Shown here piece after piece: positions 17,301-28,300 of a stretch of 34,761 nt of DNA (the first letter of the stretch is position 1; every line of letters starts with the position of its first letter). This stretch comes from Candidatus Wolfebacteria bacterium. Its GTDB lineage: Bacteria; Patescibacteriota; Minisyncoccia; Phycocordibacterales; EsbW-18. The translations under genes were made by a program, and so were the position numbers. The notes beneath the pieces are model-generated. The model was given only the letters and a program-made list of their open reading frames with translations. It searched no databases and had not been told where the DNA came from. The DNA is taken from assembly GCA_022616195.1 (NCBI GenBank), contig JAKEFG010000002.1:1-34761 (forward strand), written 5' to 3'.

Positions 17301-17855
17301 CTATCTCCTGACCTCTATTAGAGATCTTTCTACAAAATCCTTAATCTCTTCGGTTACAGGTTGAAGGTTTTGGTTGACATACCAGTAGCAGAGGTTTTCG
17401 TTCTCATCCAAGTAGAAGTCTCTGACCTCGACACTTTTCGACTCTGGGTCAAAATCTTCTTGGTACACGGACGTATCATACCGTGTGACTTCTTGGTGAA
17501 AATAATACACTCTTCCGTTTTCTAAGAAATAGCTTGCTTCAGAATTGACTGTTTCCCCGTAGAGACCCTCCTCTATCAATAACAACTTGCCGTTTTGTGA
17601 GTAGCTCATTTGCAGCCCACCATCTGTTGACCTTCCAAAAACTCTCCTGGAGGTTGTGGCATACTGTGTTTTATTATTGTCAACAAGTTGTGCTCGTCTT
17701 GTTACGGCAACAGGGTCAATACCTTCGCACCTTACCTCGCTGTTAGACACTGACTCGTTGCTTGGTTTAGCACCTTTGTGCACACTATAGCCCACACCAG
17801 TAACTACTATCAAAAACACTACTCCACCAACTGCTATTAATTTTTGATTTTTCAT
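17301..17855 (-). CDS. N-terminally membrane-anchored protein, candidate immunity to the M15-type Rhs tip
   Basis: KLIAVGGVVFLIVVTGVGYSV TM helix; located immediately 3' of the tip gene. Confidence 0.55.
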   Translation of the reverse strand: MKNQKLIAVGGVVFLIVVTGVGYSVHKGAKPSNESVSNSEVRCEGIDPVAVTRRAQLVDNNKTQYATTSRRVFGRSTDGGLQMSYSQNGKLLLIEEGLYGETVNSEASYFLENGRVYYFHQEVTRYDTSVYQEDFDPESKSVEVRDFYLDENENLCYWYVNQNLQPVTEEIKDFVERSLIEVRR

Positions 17856-18832
17856 AATCCTAGTGCTTTTAGGTAGTTTTTATACAGCTCTTCTGTTGAC
17901 TGACCAAAAGACATCTCAAAGTGAGGCGGATCTGGGTCCAGCCACATACCGCCCCATTCAAAACCCTGGGCTTCACCAATCTTTGCAATTTCTTCTGTGA
18001 CGGGTCTTGCATAGGGCTTCCCATTCTCCACTACAGCCACATCTATAGCTCGTCTATAGTTATGGTAACTGTAACCTCCTGGTGCAGCCGGTCTCACTCC
18101 TCGATTATATATATCGTTTTGTTCCTGTATGGATCTATAACCATCAGTTACTCTCAACTGAATTCCAAGCTGTGATTCTGTGTTATTGATGAAGTTTGTG
18201 GCGGGCTGTTGCACTCTCGGATCAAGTTCCCGAATTCGTCTGTCAGTGACAGAATCCCATGTAGTGGTCTTGATCGTAGGAGCCTTGATGGAATTCTGTG
18301 CGGAATTCACGGAAGGACGCGATATCGTAGACTGCTTTGTGTATGTTATTGACCCTAACGAACCAGCCCACTTTTGAATACTCCGCACCGTTTTCGAAAT
18401 GGCTTTGTAGGTTGCCCGCGCCGTTCCCCTCCAGGACAGCATCCCCGTGGGATCGGTGTAGATGATTGGATTGTTGCGGGCGTAGCTGTATGAATGTAAT
18501 TGCTGCGGGTCGGCAAGGAAGTATTCTTGTGGTTTCCCCGTCAAAGCTTGAAGTTGTGCGGAGCTTCCGAGAGTTCGGAACACTGGATCTTGGCTGGTAA
18601 AACGATGTAGGGTTGGGTTGTAATACCTGGCTTCGAAATAATATTGATCTGTGGATTCGTCGAGTTCTTTGCCGGTGAATTTGTAATCATTGCTGTATGC
18701 ATCTGTTTGTTCATCAATCCTCACCGAGCCGTAGGGGTAGTAATCCACCACCTGCATGATGTTTCCGTTTTCGTCGGTGTCAACTGCGACAGAGCCAATA
18801 GAAGGCATATCAGTCCAAATACGTTGACTCAA
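17852..18832 (-). CDS. Displaced Rhs C-terminal module with M15/VanY-like peptidase tip
   Basis: Rhs core AVDTDENGNIMQVVDYYPYGSVR...NPIIYTDPTGM; tip LRVTDGYRSIQEQNDIYNRG...SYHNYRRAIDVAV...DPPHFEMSFG (SxHxxxxAxD, HxE). Confidence 0.88.
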   Translation of the reverse strand: MSQRIWTDMPSIGSVAVDTDENGNIMQVVDYYPYGSVRIDEQTDAYSNDYKFTGKELDESTDQYYFEARYYNPTLHRFTSQDPVFRTLGSSAQLQALTGKPQEYFLADPQQLHSYSYARNNPIIYTDPTGMLSWRGTARATYKAISKTVRSIQKWAGSLGSITYTKQSTISRPSVNSAQNSIKAPTIKTTTWDSVTDRRIRELDPRVQQPATNFINNTESQLGIQLRVTDGYRSIQEQNDIYNRGVRPAAPGGYSYHNYRRAIDVAVVENGKPYARPVTEEIAKIGEAQGFEWGGMWLDPDPPHFEMSFGQSTEELYKNYLKALGL

Positions 18833-19379
18833 ACTGTATTCTTTCTAAATTCCCTCTTGAATCAAAAGACAGTAAGAAATTGAGATGTCCCTCAAGATTG
18901 CTTACTGACAAATCAAAACTTTCTTTAACATCAATACCAAAAAGATGGTATATGTCTACATAACTGTCACCAATTTTAATACCGCTGAGACTGATGTCAC
19001 TAGATCGCAAATCCATCTGCCAAAGAAGTGCCTTTTCACCACTCACTACATAAGTGAAAGAGGAGTGACCATTGCCATATTTCTCAACATCCACCACTCG
19101 ACCATCGAAACCTAATGAGCGCTGTTCTTTACTTAGTAAAGGATACTGCTCTTTTATCATCTCAATCCCAAGAGTGTCTATGCCCTGACTTACAAACTTG
19201 TCGTTTGCAACGAAGAATGTGTTCTCCACATCATCCACTATACTTGGATACTCAAAAGTGGGGTTGGGGTCATTATCCAGCCCGTTTTCCGAAACATAAA
19301 AAAGAGTGAGTGCAAGAAAAATCAAGATTGTAACAACTAACAGCGTGTGTATATCTCTTTTGGACAAAAATCTTCCCAT
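18810..19379 (-). CDS. N-terminally membrane-anchored protein, candidate immunity to the M23-type Rhs tip
   Basis: IHTLLVVTILIFLALTLFYV TM helix followed by soluble domain; immediately 3' of the M23 tip gene; 3' end overlaps the next tip ORF. Confidence 0.5.
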   Translation of the reverse strand: MGRFLSKRDIHTLLVVTILIFLALTLFYVSENGLDNDPNPTFEYPSIVDDVENTFFVANDKFVSQGIDTLGIEMIKEQYPLLSKEQRSLGFDGRVVDVEKYGNGHSSFTYVVSGEKALLWQMDLRSSDISLSGIKIGDSYVDIYHLFGIDVKESFDLSVSNLEGHLNFLLSFDSRGNLERIQFESTYLD

Positions 19380-19383
19380 ATTA

Positions 19384-20445
19384 TTATCTTCTTGTAGATT
19401 GTAATAATAATTTGTTCAAATACTCCGGTGAATATCTGTGTGAATATTTATCCCTACTGTAGAAATCACGACTTAAAACATCATAGGGAGACGAAATCAC
19501 CTCATAGTGTACATGTGGTCCCGTACTCCATCCCGTATCACCAGAACCCATAATTACCTGACCAAGGTTAACATCATCACCAACATCTACATAACGCCCA
19601 GAGCCATGACCATAAAGAGTATACACCTGCTCTCCTTCTATTGAGCTTGTCCCGTGATCTAATATGACCACTTCACCAAGTGAATCTGACCACGATGAGC
19701 GAACAACTGTACCGTCAGCTGTTGCCCGAACTGGTGTACCGACGGGAACGCCGTAATCAGTTCCTTCGTGAATCTTCGTACATACTGAGCAACCATTCCT
19801 ATTTTCCATAAACAGTGAGGTAATCGGAGCTCCTTCGACAGGTGAATTAAGTGTTTGTGCAACAGGACGCGATGCCGAGGGTTGTTTTGTATACGTAACT
19901 GACCCCAACGAGCCGATCCAGCTACGGATATTCCGCACCGTCCTCGTGAAAGACTTGAGCAATGAACTCGCTGCTCCTCCCATCGGAATCATTCCCGTAG
20001 GATCAGTATATCGTATAGGGTTGTTCCGCGCATAGCCATAGCTCTGCATCCCTTGCGGGTCAGAGAGATACTGCTCAAGTGTTCTTCCGGCTTTTTGTTC
20101 AAGGGCTGGAGAGCCGATCGCAAGCGATACGGGATCGTGTGACAACCACCTTCCGATGTCGGTATTGAGATACCGTGCTCCAGCATAGGTATACATTGTC
20201 TCTGTGTCAAAGGCGTGTCCGGTATAGCGGTAGAGGTTGCTGTAGCTTGACTCTTGTACCTCGTGTATGCGTGTTGAACCGTAGGGATAATAGTCAAGGA
20301 GTTCAATGATATTTCCACTTTCATCCGTATCGACTGCCGTGCCTCCCAGGTGATCCTGGTGGTGGAAGATGAGGGTGGGAACGAGCGGGAGTTCCACAGC
20401 GATGGTGAGGCTGTCGGTGTTGTTGCTCATGTCGAAACTACCCAA
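19384..20445 (-). CDS. Displaced Rhs C-terminal module with M23 (LytM-like) peptidase tip
   Basis: IAVELPLVPTLIFHHQDHLGGTAVDTDESGNIIELLDYYPYGSTR...NPIRYTDPTGM; tip HEGTDYGVPVGTPVRATADGTVV...VYTLYGHG...GPHVHYEV (HxxxD, HxH). Confidence 0.92.
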   Translation of the reverse strand: MGSFDMSNNTDSLTIAVELPLVPTLIFHHQDHLGGTAVDTDESGNIIELLDYYPYGSTRIHEVQESSYSNLYRYTGHAFDTETMYTYAGARYLNTDIGRWLSHDPVSLAIGSPALEQKAGRTLEQYLSDPQGMQSYGYARNNPIRYTDPTGMIPMGGAASSLLKSFTRTVRNIRSWIGSLGSVTYTKQPSASRPVAQTLNSPVEGAPITSLFMENRNGCSVCTKIHEGTDYGVPVGTPVRATADGTVVRSSWSDSLGEVVILDHGTSSIEGEQVYTLYGHGSGRYVDVGDDVNLGQVIMGSGDTGWSTGPHVHYEVISSPYDVLSRDFYSRDKYSHRYSPEYLNKLLLQSTRR

Positions 20446-20460
20446 ACAAATACTATCGGT

Positions 20461-21306
20461 CTATTCCTCCGAGAGCATCTTTAGGTGTCTTTCAGCATCG
20501 GCCAATAGTTTTGCTTCCACATCTGCCATTGTCTCTTCTTCATATACAGACCTTCTTTCACCTTTAAATCTTCTCATTACCAATTTTTCTTCCTGAAAGA
20601 AGTAGACAGCACCGAAAGCAAACTCCAGTCTCCCATAATCAAGTCCTCCCTTCTCTTCAACGTAGGGATAATTATTCTCTTCCTCGTAAACAAATACCAA
20701 GTCGCCATCGTCGAAGTAATAGAGATATTTCTTCACCGCATAAGACAAGCCCAGACTGTAAGTAATTTTATAGACTTGTCCATCCTTAAAGTAACCTGCG
20801 AGTTCTTGTCCATTGTCAGTAACACTGCCTCGAAAAACGAAATACTCATTATTCAAGATCTTTCTCTGATAGTTTTCCTCGGCATCCGCTACGCTAACTG
20901 TTTCCATTATGTCTGCTTGTATAACAAGATTAAGTTTGCCTTCAGAGTGTATGTCTGACGAGGCATGACAGATAGTGCTTCTGGGACCTGTATCATCGTC
21001 TATTACGGTAACAATAATCTGATCACTGTAACCATCAACAAATGTATACGCGTAATGCCCGTCACTGTAGGCTCTTATAGATTGAGGTGAATCTGACCAA
21101 CGCGTTGCCGTGTGGATAGCATCATTAGTAACAATCTCTAGTTCGTCAGATATTAGAAGTTTGATTGTAAAGAGGGCACCGTTTTCGCACATATACGATA
21201 CCGGAGATGTAGTGTCAGAGGTGTCATTAGTTTGAGAAAATAAAAGAAGTGCTAAAACAATCAAAATTACAATTACGGCAATGCTGGTTTTGTTCATAAT
21301 AAGCAC
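20461..21306 (-). CDS. N-terminally membrane-anchored protein, candidate (orphan) immunity
   Basis: SIAVIVILIVLALLLF TM helix, DUF-like beta-rich extracellular domain; located within cassette array. Confidence 0.5.
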   Translation of the reverse strand: MLIMNKTSIAVIVILIVLALLLFSQTNDTSDTTSPVSYMCENGALFTIKLLISDELEIVTNDAIHTATRWSDSPQSIRAYSDGHYAYTFVDGYSDQIIVTVIDDDTGPRSTICHASSDIHSEGKLNLVIQADIMETVSVADAEENYQRKILNNEYFVFRGSVTDNGQELAGYFKDGQVYKITYSLGLSYAVKKYLYYFDDGDLVFVYEEENNYPYVEEKGGLDYGRLEFAFGAVYFFQEEKLVMRRFKGERRSVYEEETMADVEAKLLADAERHLKMLSEE

Positions 21307-21389
21307 CGTATTGTTTGAGACCGCAGAAACGATAACCCCTCTATCCTGTACAAGAGAAAAGTGTCTGTCCGTCTAATGTATGATTCTCA

Positions 21390-22289
21390 CTAATCAGCTT
21401 TCCGTTCAATAAATCTGAAGCTTTCTGCCATGAGATAGTCAGCAGAACAGTAGTAGCGGAAGTTGCAATCTGCTTCATCTACAGTCGAAAAGTGGAATTT
21501 TGCTTCTTGTCCAACATCCCACATTGCCGCTCGAGAGTGTTGAGGTGAATACTTAAAATAGAGTATCCAGTTAATAAAACAGCTACTGTCAGGATCATAT
21601 TTATGTCGTTCACCACCTCTCACAGGATCAATACTTACATCATACACACCCGCTTGTATACCTTCGAATTTGTCCCCTAGTGTACAACCTCCTTCAAAAC
21701 CGCGACCAAATCGATCCTGAATAAACTGCTCTAAATCAGCATCTGAATCAACATCTCTAACCCAAATTGCCCAACCAACAAGACCACTAAAAAATGTTTC
21801 GAGATATTCGTCTATACTTGAAAAAGTATCCCCGCCTTCAACTTCAATATGAGAAATTTCCTGTGCCTTTTTCAATATATCTACACCATCTCCATTAGGA
21901 AGTTCATCTTTACGATTATATAGAGGTGAGGATGTCGTAGTGACAAAAACTATATTTCCAGCTTCTATAAAAACTACTTTTGTCCCGTCCGAATACTCTG
22001 GATACTCAAAAGCTATACCTAACTTTTCATTGGAATATGTCGACCAATCTTTTGATTCCTCAATTCCCTTTTCTCTCAACAATTCATATCGTCTGTCTTC
22101 ACGTTTTTGAATACACAATAATTCTTTTTCTGTATATTCCGACCAGTGTTTTTCTTCAATCAACATCAATGCACACGGTAAATATCTATTTTGGTCAGGG
22201 TAGATGACAATGATTGTTGCAATGAGCAAAGCACCTATAAATATCACTAACGAGATGATTGTAGTTTTTTTATTAGATAATAAGTTCAT
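21390..22289 (-). CDS. N-terminally membrane-anchored protein, candidate immunity to the CHAP tip of the full-length Rhs
   Basis: IISLVIFIGALLIATIIVIYP TM helix; directly 3' of the Rhs gene. Confidence 0.55.
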   Translation of the reverse strand: MNLLSNKKTTIISLVIFIGALLIATIIVIYPDQNRYLPCALMLIEEKHWSEYTEKELLCIQKREDRRYELLREKGIEESKDWSTYSNEKLGIAFEYPEYSDGTKVVFIEAGNIVFVTTTSSPLYNRKDELPNGDGVDILKKAQEISHIEVEGGDTFSSIDEYLETFFSGLVGWAIWVRDVDSDADLEQFIQDRFGRGFEGGCTLGDKFEGIQAGVYDVSIDPVRGGERHKYDPDSSCFINWILYFKYSPQHSRAAMWDVGQEAKFHFSTVDEADCNFRYYCSADYLMAESFRFIERKAD

Positions 22290-22300
22290 ACTTACTAAAA

Positions 22301-25300
22301 TTAAGAATTAGATTGTCTTAATGGACGTCGTGGTGCTGGCGTATGTCGGATATTCGTATAGGTGGGTAGTTTGTTCTGATTTTCTTTGTATCGCGTCCAT
22401 CCTTGTACGGTGTAGTCTCCGCGTCCACCCACAGTGAATGTGCCATCTTTATTCTGTTTTAATGGCTGAGCAAAAATCCCTTGCTCAAATCCCCAGTTTT
22501 GTTCTACCGAATACACCCAACCGCTTTTTGACTTATCGTCAAAAACCACCTCGGCAACAATGCCAACGTGTCCCGCTGGATTGTTTCCTGTTGTATCCCC
22601 CCATGAAATAATATCATCCTCCTGCGGCATTACCGTACTTTCGTTTGGATGTACTGTATATGAACCGGGATTGTTGGGGTTGTGTGTTTCAAAGACATTA
22701 TTGATATGCTCCTGATTACCATAATCTACTCCACGTCCTGTGAGAATTGCACCGTTATGTTCTTGTTTTGCAAACGCTTTTACACAATCAACACACTGAT
22801 AACCACTGTTAACCGTTTTGACATCAGGTCCTCGACTGCGAATTTCTATTCCCCTATATTTCCCCAGTAAATCACCATTTTGATAATACAGACCGTTACT
22901 TGGCAAATACGGCTGATACTCTGCAACCTTCTCTCCAGTCTCGTCTATAAACCGCACCGGGTTATTCCTCGAATACGCATAGCTGTTCCACTGTTGGGGG
23001 TCGGCGAGATAGTCTGTGTGCAGTGTCCAGAAGAGCGGGTCTTGTGAGATAAAGCGTGCCATGTCGCTTCCATAATACCGAGCACCGTAGTAGTACAGAT
23101 CTGTTTCGTCGAGTTCTTTGCCCGTGAATTTGTATGCGTTGTCGTATGCTGTAGATTGTTCGTTGATTCTTATTGCTCCATACGGATAGTAGTCCAGGAG
23201 TTCGATGGTGTTGCCACTTTCATCGGTGTCCACCGAGGTACCCCCAAGGTGATCCTGGTGGTGGAAGACGAGTGCGGGGACGAGTGGCACTTCCACGGCA
23301 AGCGATATGGAGTCGGTGTTGTTGTTTGGGTCAGGGTCATTTGTGTTTGCAGACACGGTGGCGGTGTTGGTGACTGTGCCTGATGCAAGCAATGTTGCTG
23401 TATATGTAACAGAGGGCTGGACGAGGGGATTCACCTCGAGCGAGGGCATGGTGCAGGAGAGTTGTGTTCCATTGTCGCTACAGGAGAGTCCTCCTTGGGT
23501 CTTTAGTGTTCCTCCCGCAATCTGCATCTTTGTTTCGTCGTAGTCGTCGGTGAGGGTGATGTCGGTTGCTTTGCCGGGACCGCTATTCCCCACGTACACC
23601 GTGTACGTCGCCGTGTCGCCGACATGGTATACCGGCGCTTGGTTGTAAATGACCTTTGAAACACCAAGGTCGGCTTCCGAAGGTTGTGGCACTACGAGAT
23701 TTCCTGTTCCCTCTTCTGATTCTGTCGGGGAGGGTGCCTGGAGCGGCTCCGTGTTTTCGGGCAGGAGTGTCAGGGTTGCGACTTTTTCGCTACCTGTATA
23801 TATGTATGCCTTGGGAATGCTGTCCTCAATATCGAAGTACTGATTGACATAGACGGTCTCTCCCCCGTTGCTACTTGTTTTCCGCACTCGGTTGCCCGCG
23901 TGGTCGTAGGTGTAGGTAAGCGTTTGTGCACCGTCGCTCGATGAAACAAGACGATTGCGGTAGTCCCACGTGTGTGTCCATCCGCCAGCTGGTGGAGCTG
24001 TGGAGAGCAGGTTACCGTTTTCGTCGTAGGTGTACGACATTCCTCCAACGCTCGTTACTGCATGCGGATTTGCAAAGCCTCCTCCCAGATGACCTTCGTA
24101 GCTGTAGATGCCGTTTTGGGATGCTTCCGTGATATTCCCCAGCGCGTCATACGCGTACGTACGGGTGTAATTCTCACCGTTTGCTGCTCCAGTCACCGTT
24201 GCACCTGTAAGCCGATAGAGATCGTCATACGTATAGGTGACTGTTTTTGCGGTAGCGGTATCTGAAATATCGACAACATCGGTAATATTTCCCACAACAT
24301 CGTATGTATACGTGAGGTCCTGTAATGTTTCAGCACCCCCCAAAGAACGGATGTTTTGCAGACGATATCGCTCTTCATCGTCGTAGGTGTACGTGCTCGT
24401 GATGCCATTTGCGAATTCTTTGTGCGCTACTTGCCCCGTTGGTGCGTATTCGAGGTCGGTGATGATGGCACTGCCATCCGCAAGCGAAACCGTTTCGAGA
24501 AATCCTGCGTTGTTGTATTGGTACAGCACTTCGGTATCGTCGGGATAGACAACATCCGTGAGGTTGCCCTGCCGGTCGTATTGGTATGCGGTCGTGTAAC
24601 TGATGTCGTTAACTGACTTTGTTTCAGCTGCAACAGCCCCCAGCGCGGTGTAGGTGTAGTCTGTCTCTACAGAAACAGTTTGAACGCCGCAGAGCCTTCC
24701 GACGCCTTCGACGCACGTGTCGTAGCTGTAGACAACTTCAGTACCAGCAGCACCCGTATAGTCCTCGAAGAGCACGCGGTTTAGGTCGTCGTAGGCAAAC
24801 GTGACTATTTGACTCTTCGGGTCAGTTTGTGACGTGAGGTTCCCCGCATCGTCATATTCGTATGTCCATGTGCCGAATGTGCCGTCTCCACTGTCGTGGA
24901 GGTCTTCGGCAGAGAGACGCCGAGAGAGTCCATCATACGCAAAGTTGCGGATATTCTCCAGGGCATCAGTGATCTTGGTGAGATTATTGTTTCCGTCGTA
25001 CGCATACGTTGTGGTGTATGTTGCACTGTCATTGTGCTCTATTACCTCTACTAGGTTATCGTATGCGTCACGCGCAAATTCTTTACTATTTCCCAGCGGG
25101 TCGGTAATTGTCGTCTCCCAATCGTCATATGTGTAGGATGTCGTGCCGAGAGCATCCTCGGAGAGGAAGACGCGCTGGAGTGGATCGTAACTGTGGGTAG
25201 TATAAAGTTCTGTATTTGTCGTTGGACTCGTGTATGCGGCTCCCGAACCAAAGTACGGCAGTGATTCTTTCTCCAAGAGTCCGCGACTGTTGTAGACGTA

Positions 25301-28300
25301 ATCCGCAACGCTCCACTCATTGCTTGTTTCGGCTTCGCGCCGCTCCTGGACAACTCTTCCCAACCCGTCAACGTAACGGTAGGTTTCAACATTAATCGAG
25401 CCGTCGAGATACGCGGTTTCTTTCACCTTCCTCGGCATCGTCGTGTCATCATAGTCATAGGTCGTTTTGGTGACGAGTGTCGAAGGCGTTTCAGAATCTG
25501 GTACTTTTTCTGTAATCCTCCTGTCCAAACCGTCATACACGGTTTCAAACATACGCCCGTTGGGATCTGTGGTTGTGCGTACCTGCCCCGACGAGTAGTC
25601 ATAGGTGTATTCTGTCTCGTGTGAGAGTGGGTTCGTCACGATTTCAGGATAGAGGTTGTGTTGGTCATGCTCATACAACGTAGTTTTGCCGCGCGGGTCT
25701 TCCATTTCAGTCACCAGCCCATAGGTGTTGTAGACATATTCTGTATCGGCATACTGCCCGCCTTCTACCCAATGCTCCTCTTTCGTGAGATTTCCTCGGG
25801 TGACCTCACCAAACGCCTGTTCGTCATAATAGAACTTTGCCTCTCTCACTTTTTCGCCCGTCTGATTTGTCGTGAGTTCGTGCGACAGCAAACCAAATAT
25901 ATGCTCGGCGGTGTTCTCCGCGTAGTCAATGGTTGTAGTGCGCTTGTCGAGGCCGACATCGGTAAATGTCCCGTCTGGTGAGCCCGCCACTTCTCCCCAT
26001 TCGATTGTTTCTATGAGATTTCCATTGGTATCGTCATACGTGTAAGAGACTGCGCGGTCGCGATGTGTTGCGTTGCCGTCGTAGGTGAGTTCCAGTGTTT
26101 CGGTACCTTTTACAAAGTGGGCTTCTCCGCCAAGCGGATGGTGCTCCCACTTTGAGATATTCACCTGATAGAGATCGCCCGCACCATCATACACTTCAAT
26201 GCGATAGGGTCTGCCTGTTTTGGCGATATGGTCGGCGTGTTCGCCTAAAGCAGTATTCGTGTCGTTCCCTTGGTGGTAGTACGTTTTTGTAATGTTGCCC
26301 TCCGCATCGGTTTTGGTAACCACGCCGAAGCCAGCGAACTTGCGCTCCGGGTACACACCAAAGTAATACTCACCCTCCCGATAGTCGTACTGGTATTGTT
26401 CGATGTTGCCAAATCCATCATCGTGTATAATCTCCGACACCGCGTCAAAGACAAAGGGAAGGTTCGGGTTACTCAATTCGCCAGACCCCTCTCTGAAACT
26501 TGATGTTGGGCGATACGCAATCGTGGTACTGCCTCCCTCCACATAAGTAATCGCACGCAGGTAGTCCGCCCGCACGCCCGTGTTGATATAGGCATATCGA
26601 ATACTCCCATATCCGCGCACGAGATCCGCCAACCCGTCACCGTTGATGTCAACAAGACGCAAACCGGTGTCTTGATACAACGCGTCTACGAACACCTCTC
26701 TTCTTGACGGGTCATTTTGTTGCGGTGGAAACTCCCAAGACGGAGCGTACTCCCAACTCAAACCCGTATTGAACCGAATTGTTGGATTATACCTTCCGCA
26801 ATTCCCACTAACCGCACCGTTATGACACAGAATGTCAATCAATCCGTCTCCGTTGGCATCGTCCATACGCATACCATAGTCTCGTGCGTTCCTCGTAAAA
26901 GGAAGAGGAATGTCCCATGCCGAATCATATATCCATCCCGAGCCGGTATTGAGATACACATACGAGTAGCTATCAATCCCCGTCACCAAGTCAGCCAGCT
27001 TGTCCCCGTTGACATCAAGGAGTCGAAGGCCCGTGTCCTCATATGAGGCATTTATGAACACTTCCTGCGCGTTGGATGGGTTGCCGGCTCGGCGCGGCAT
27101 CGTCCACTCCTGCCGATTCTCCCATCCAGCACCCGTATTAATGAGAATTGCCGCGTTGTTGCGACCGCATGATGCGTTGACAACGCCATTCGCGCACACG
27201 ATATCCAGAAGCCCGTCGCCGTTGATGTCTCCCATACGCATGCCGTAATCCCTGCCGCCGTCATGAAATGGAATCGGCAGTTCCCACGACGGCTCGTACG
27301 CCCACCCCGAGCCGGTATTGAGATACACATAACTCTCTTGAAAATCATACCCGCGCACGAGGTCCGCCAACCCGTCGCCGTTGACATCAATGAGGCGAAG
27401 ACCCGTGTCTTCAAGGTTGCTGTTGAGAAACGCCTCGAGCTCGGATGGGTTATCCTGCTGCGACGGCAGCGACCACCCGGCGGCAGTTATCCAACCCTCA
27501 CCGGTATTATGTTTGATTACTTGGTTGTACCTGCCGCACGTTGCATTGTTCTTGCCGTTATGACAGACAATGTCGAGAAGTCCGTCGCCGTTGATGTCTC
27601 CCCACCGCATGCCGTGGTCAACTCCGTTCACAACGGCCGGCACCGGAGGGTTCCACGTCGAATCGTACACCCAGCCCGGCGTTGCGGATTCATAATCGAA
27701 ACGTACCGCCGGAAGCGACGTGATGTTCCCGGCGTCGTCCCAGCCTGATTCAACAACGGAAGCCAGTAAGGAACGCAGCCCGTTGTCGGCAGAGGTGTAG
27801 GTAAGTGTGTAGGCGCGCACTGGCGCTCCGTTGATGTTCACGGCAACTTCACGAACACGGTAGTTTGTCTCTACCGCAAAGCCAGAAGCATAGGAAGTGG
27901 TCGCGTCAGGTCTTACCTCCCTTTCAAAAACAACTTCAAAAATACCGTCCGCGGCATCGTGTCCCGTATACACGATTCGCACGGGATAGATCTGTCCCGC
28001 GTTCTTGGAATACTCATAGCGGACGACGTTGTCATTCGTGTCGCGCACCTCCTCGAGCATCCACCGATAAGTGCGTGTTGCATCCGCAGGATCATCCTGC
28101 CGCGCCTGGATATTTTGACCGAAGAGGTATCGCGTTCCCGCCTTGTCAATCGCTATCCAACTATCTCCATCAAACTCATAGTTAAGAAATGCTCCGTTTT
28201 CAACCTTTGGACGGTAGGCGCCTGCAGAGACAGTAACAAGCTCGCCGTCAAACGAAGAGTTGAAATAGTTTTCAGAATAGAGCGCGTCCGTTCCTTTTTT

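Noticed and set aside
27263-27748. Plus-strand ORFs opposite the rhs gene (for example 161 aa, 28327-28749, 23770-24048)
   Set aside because: Shadow ORFs of a strongly coding minus-strand gene.
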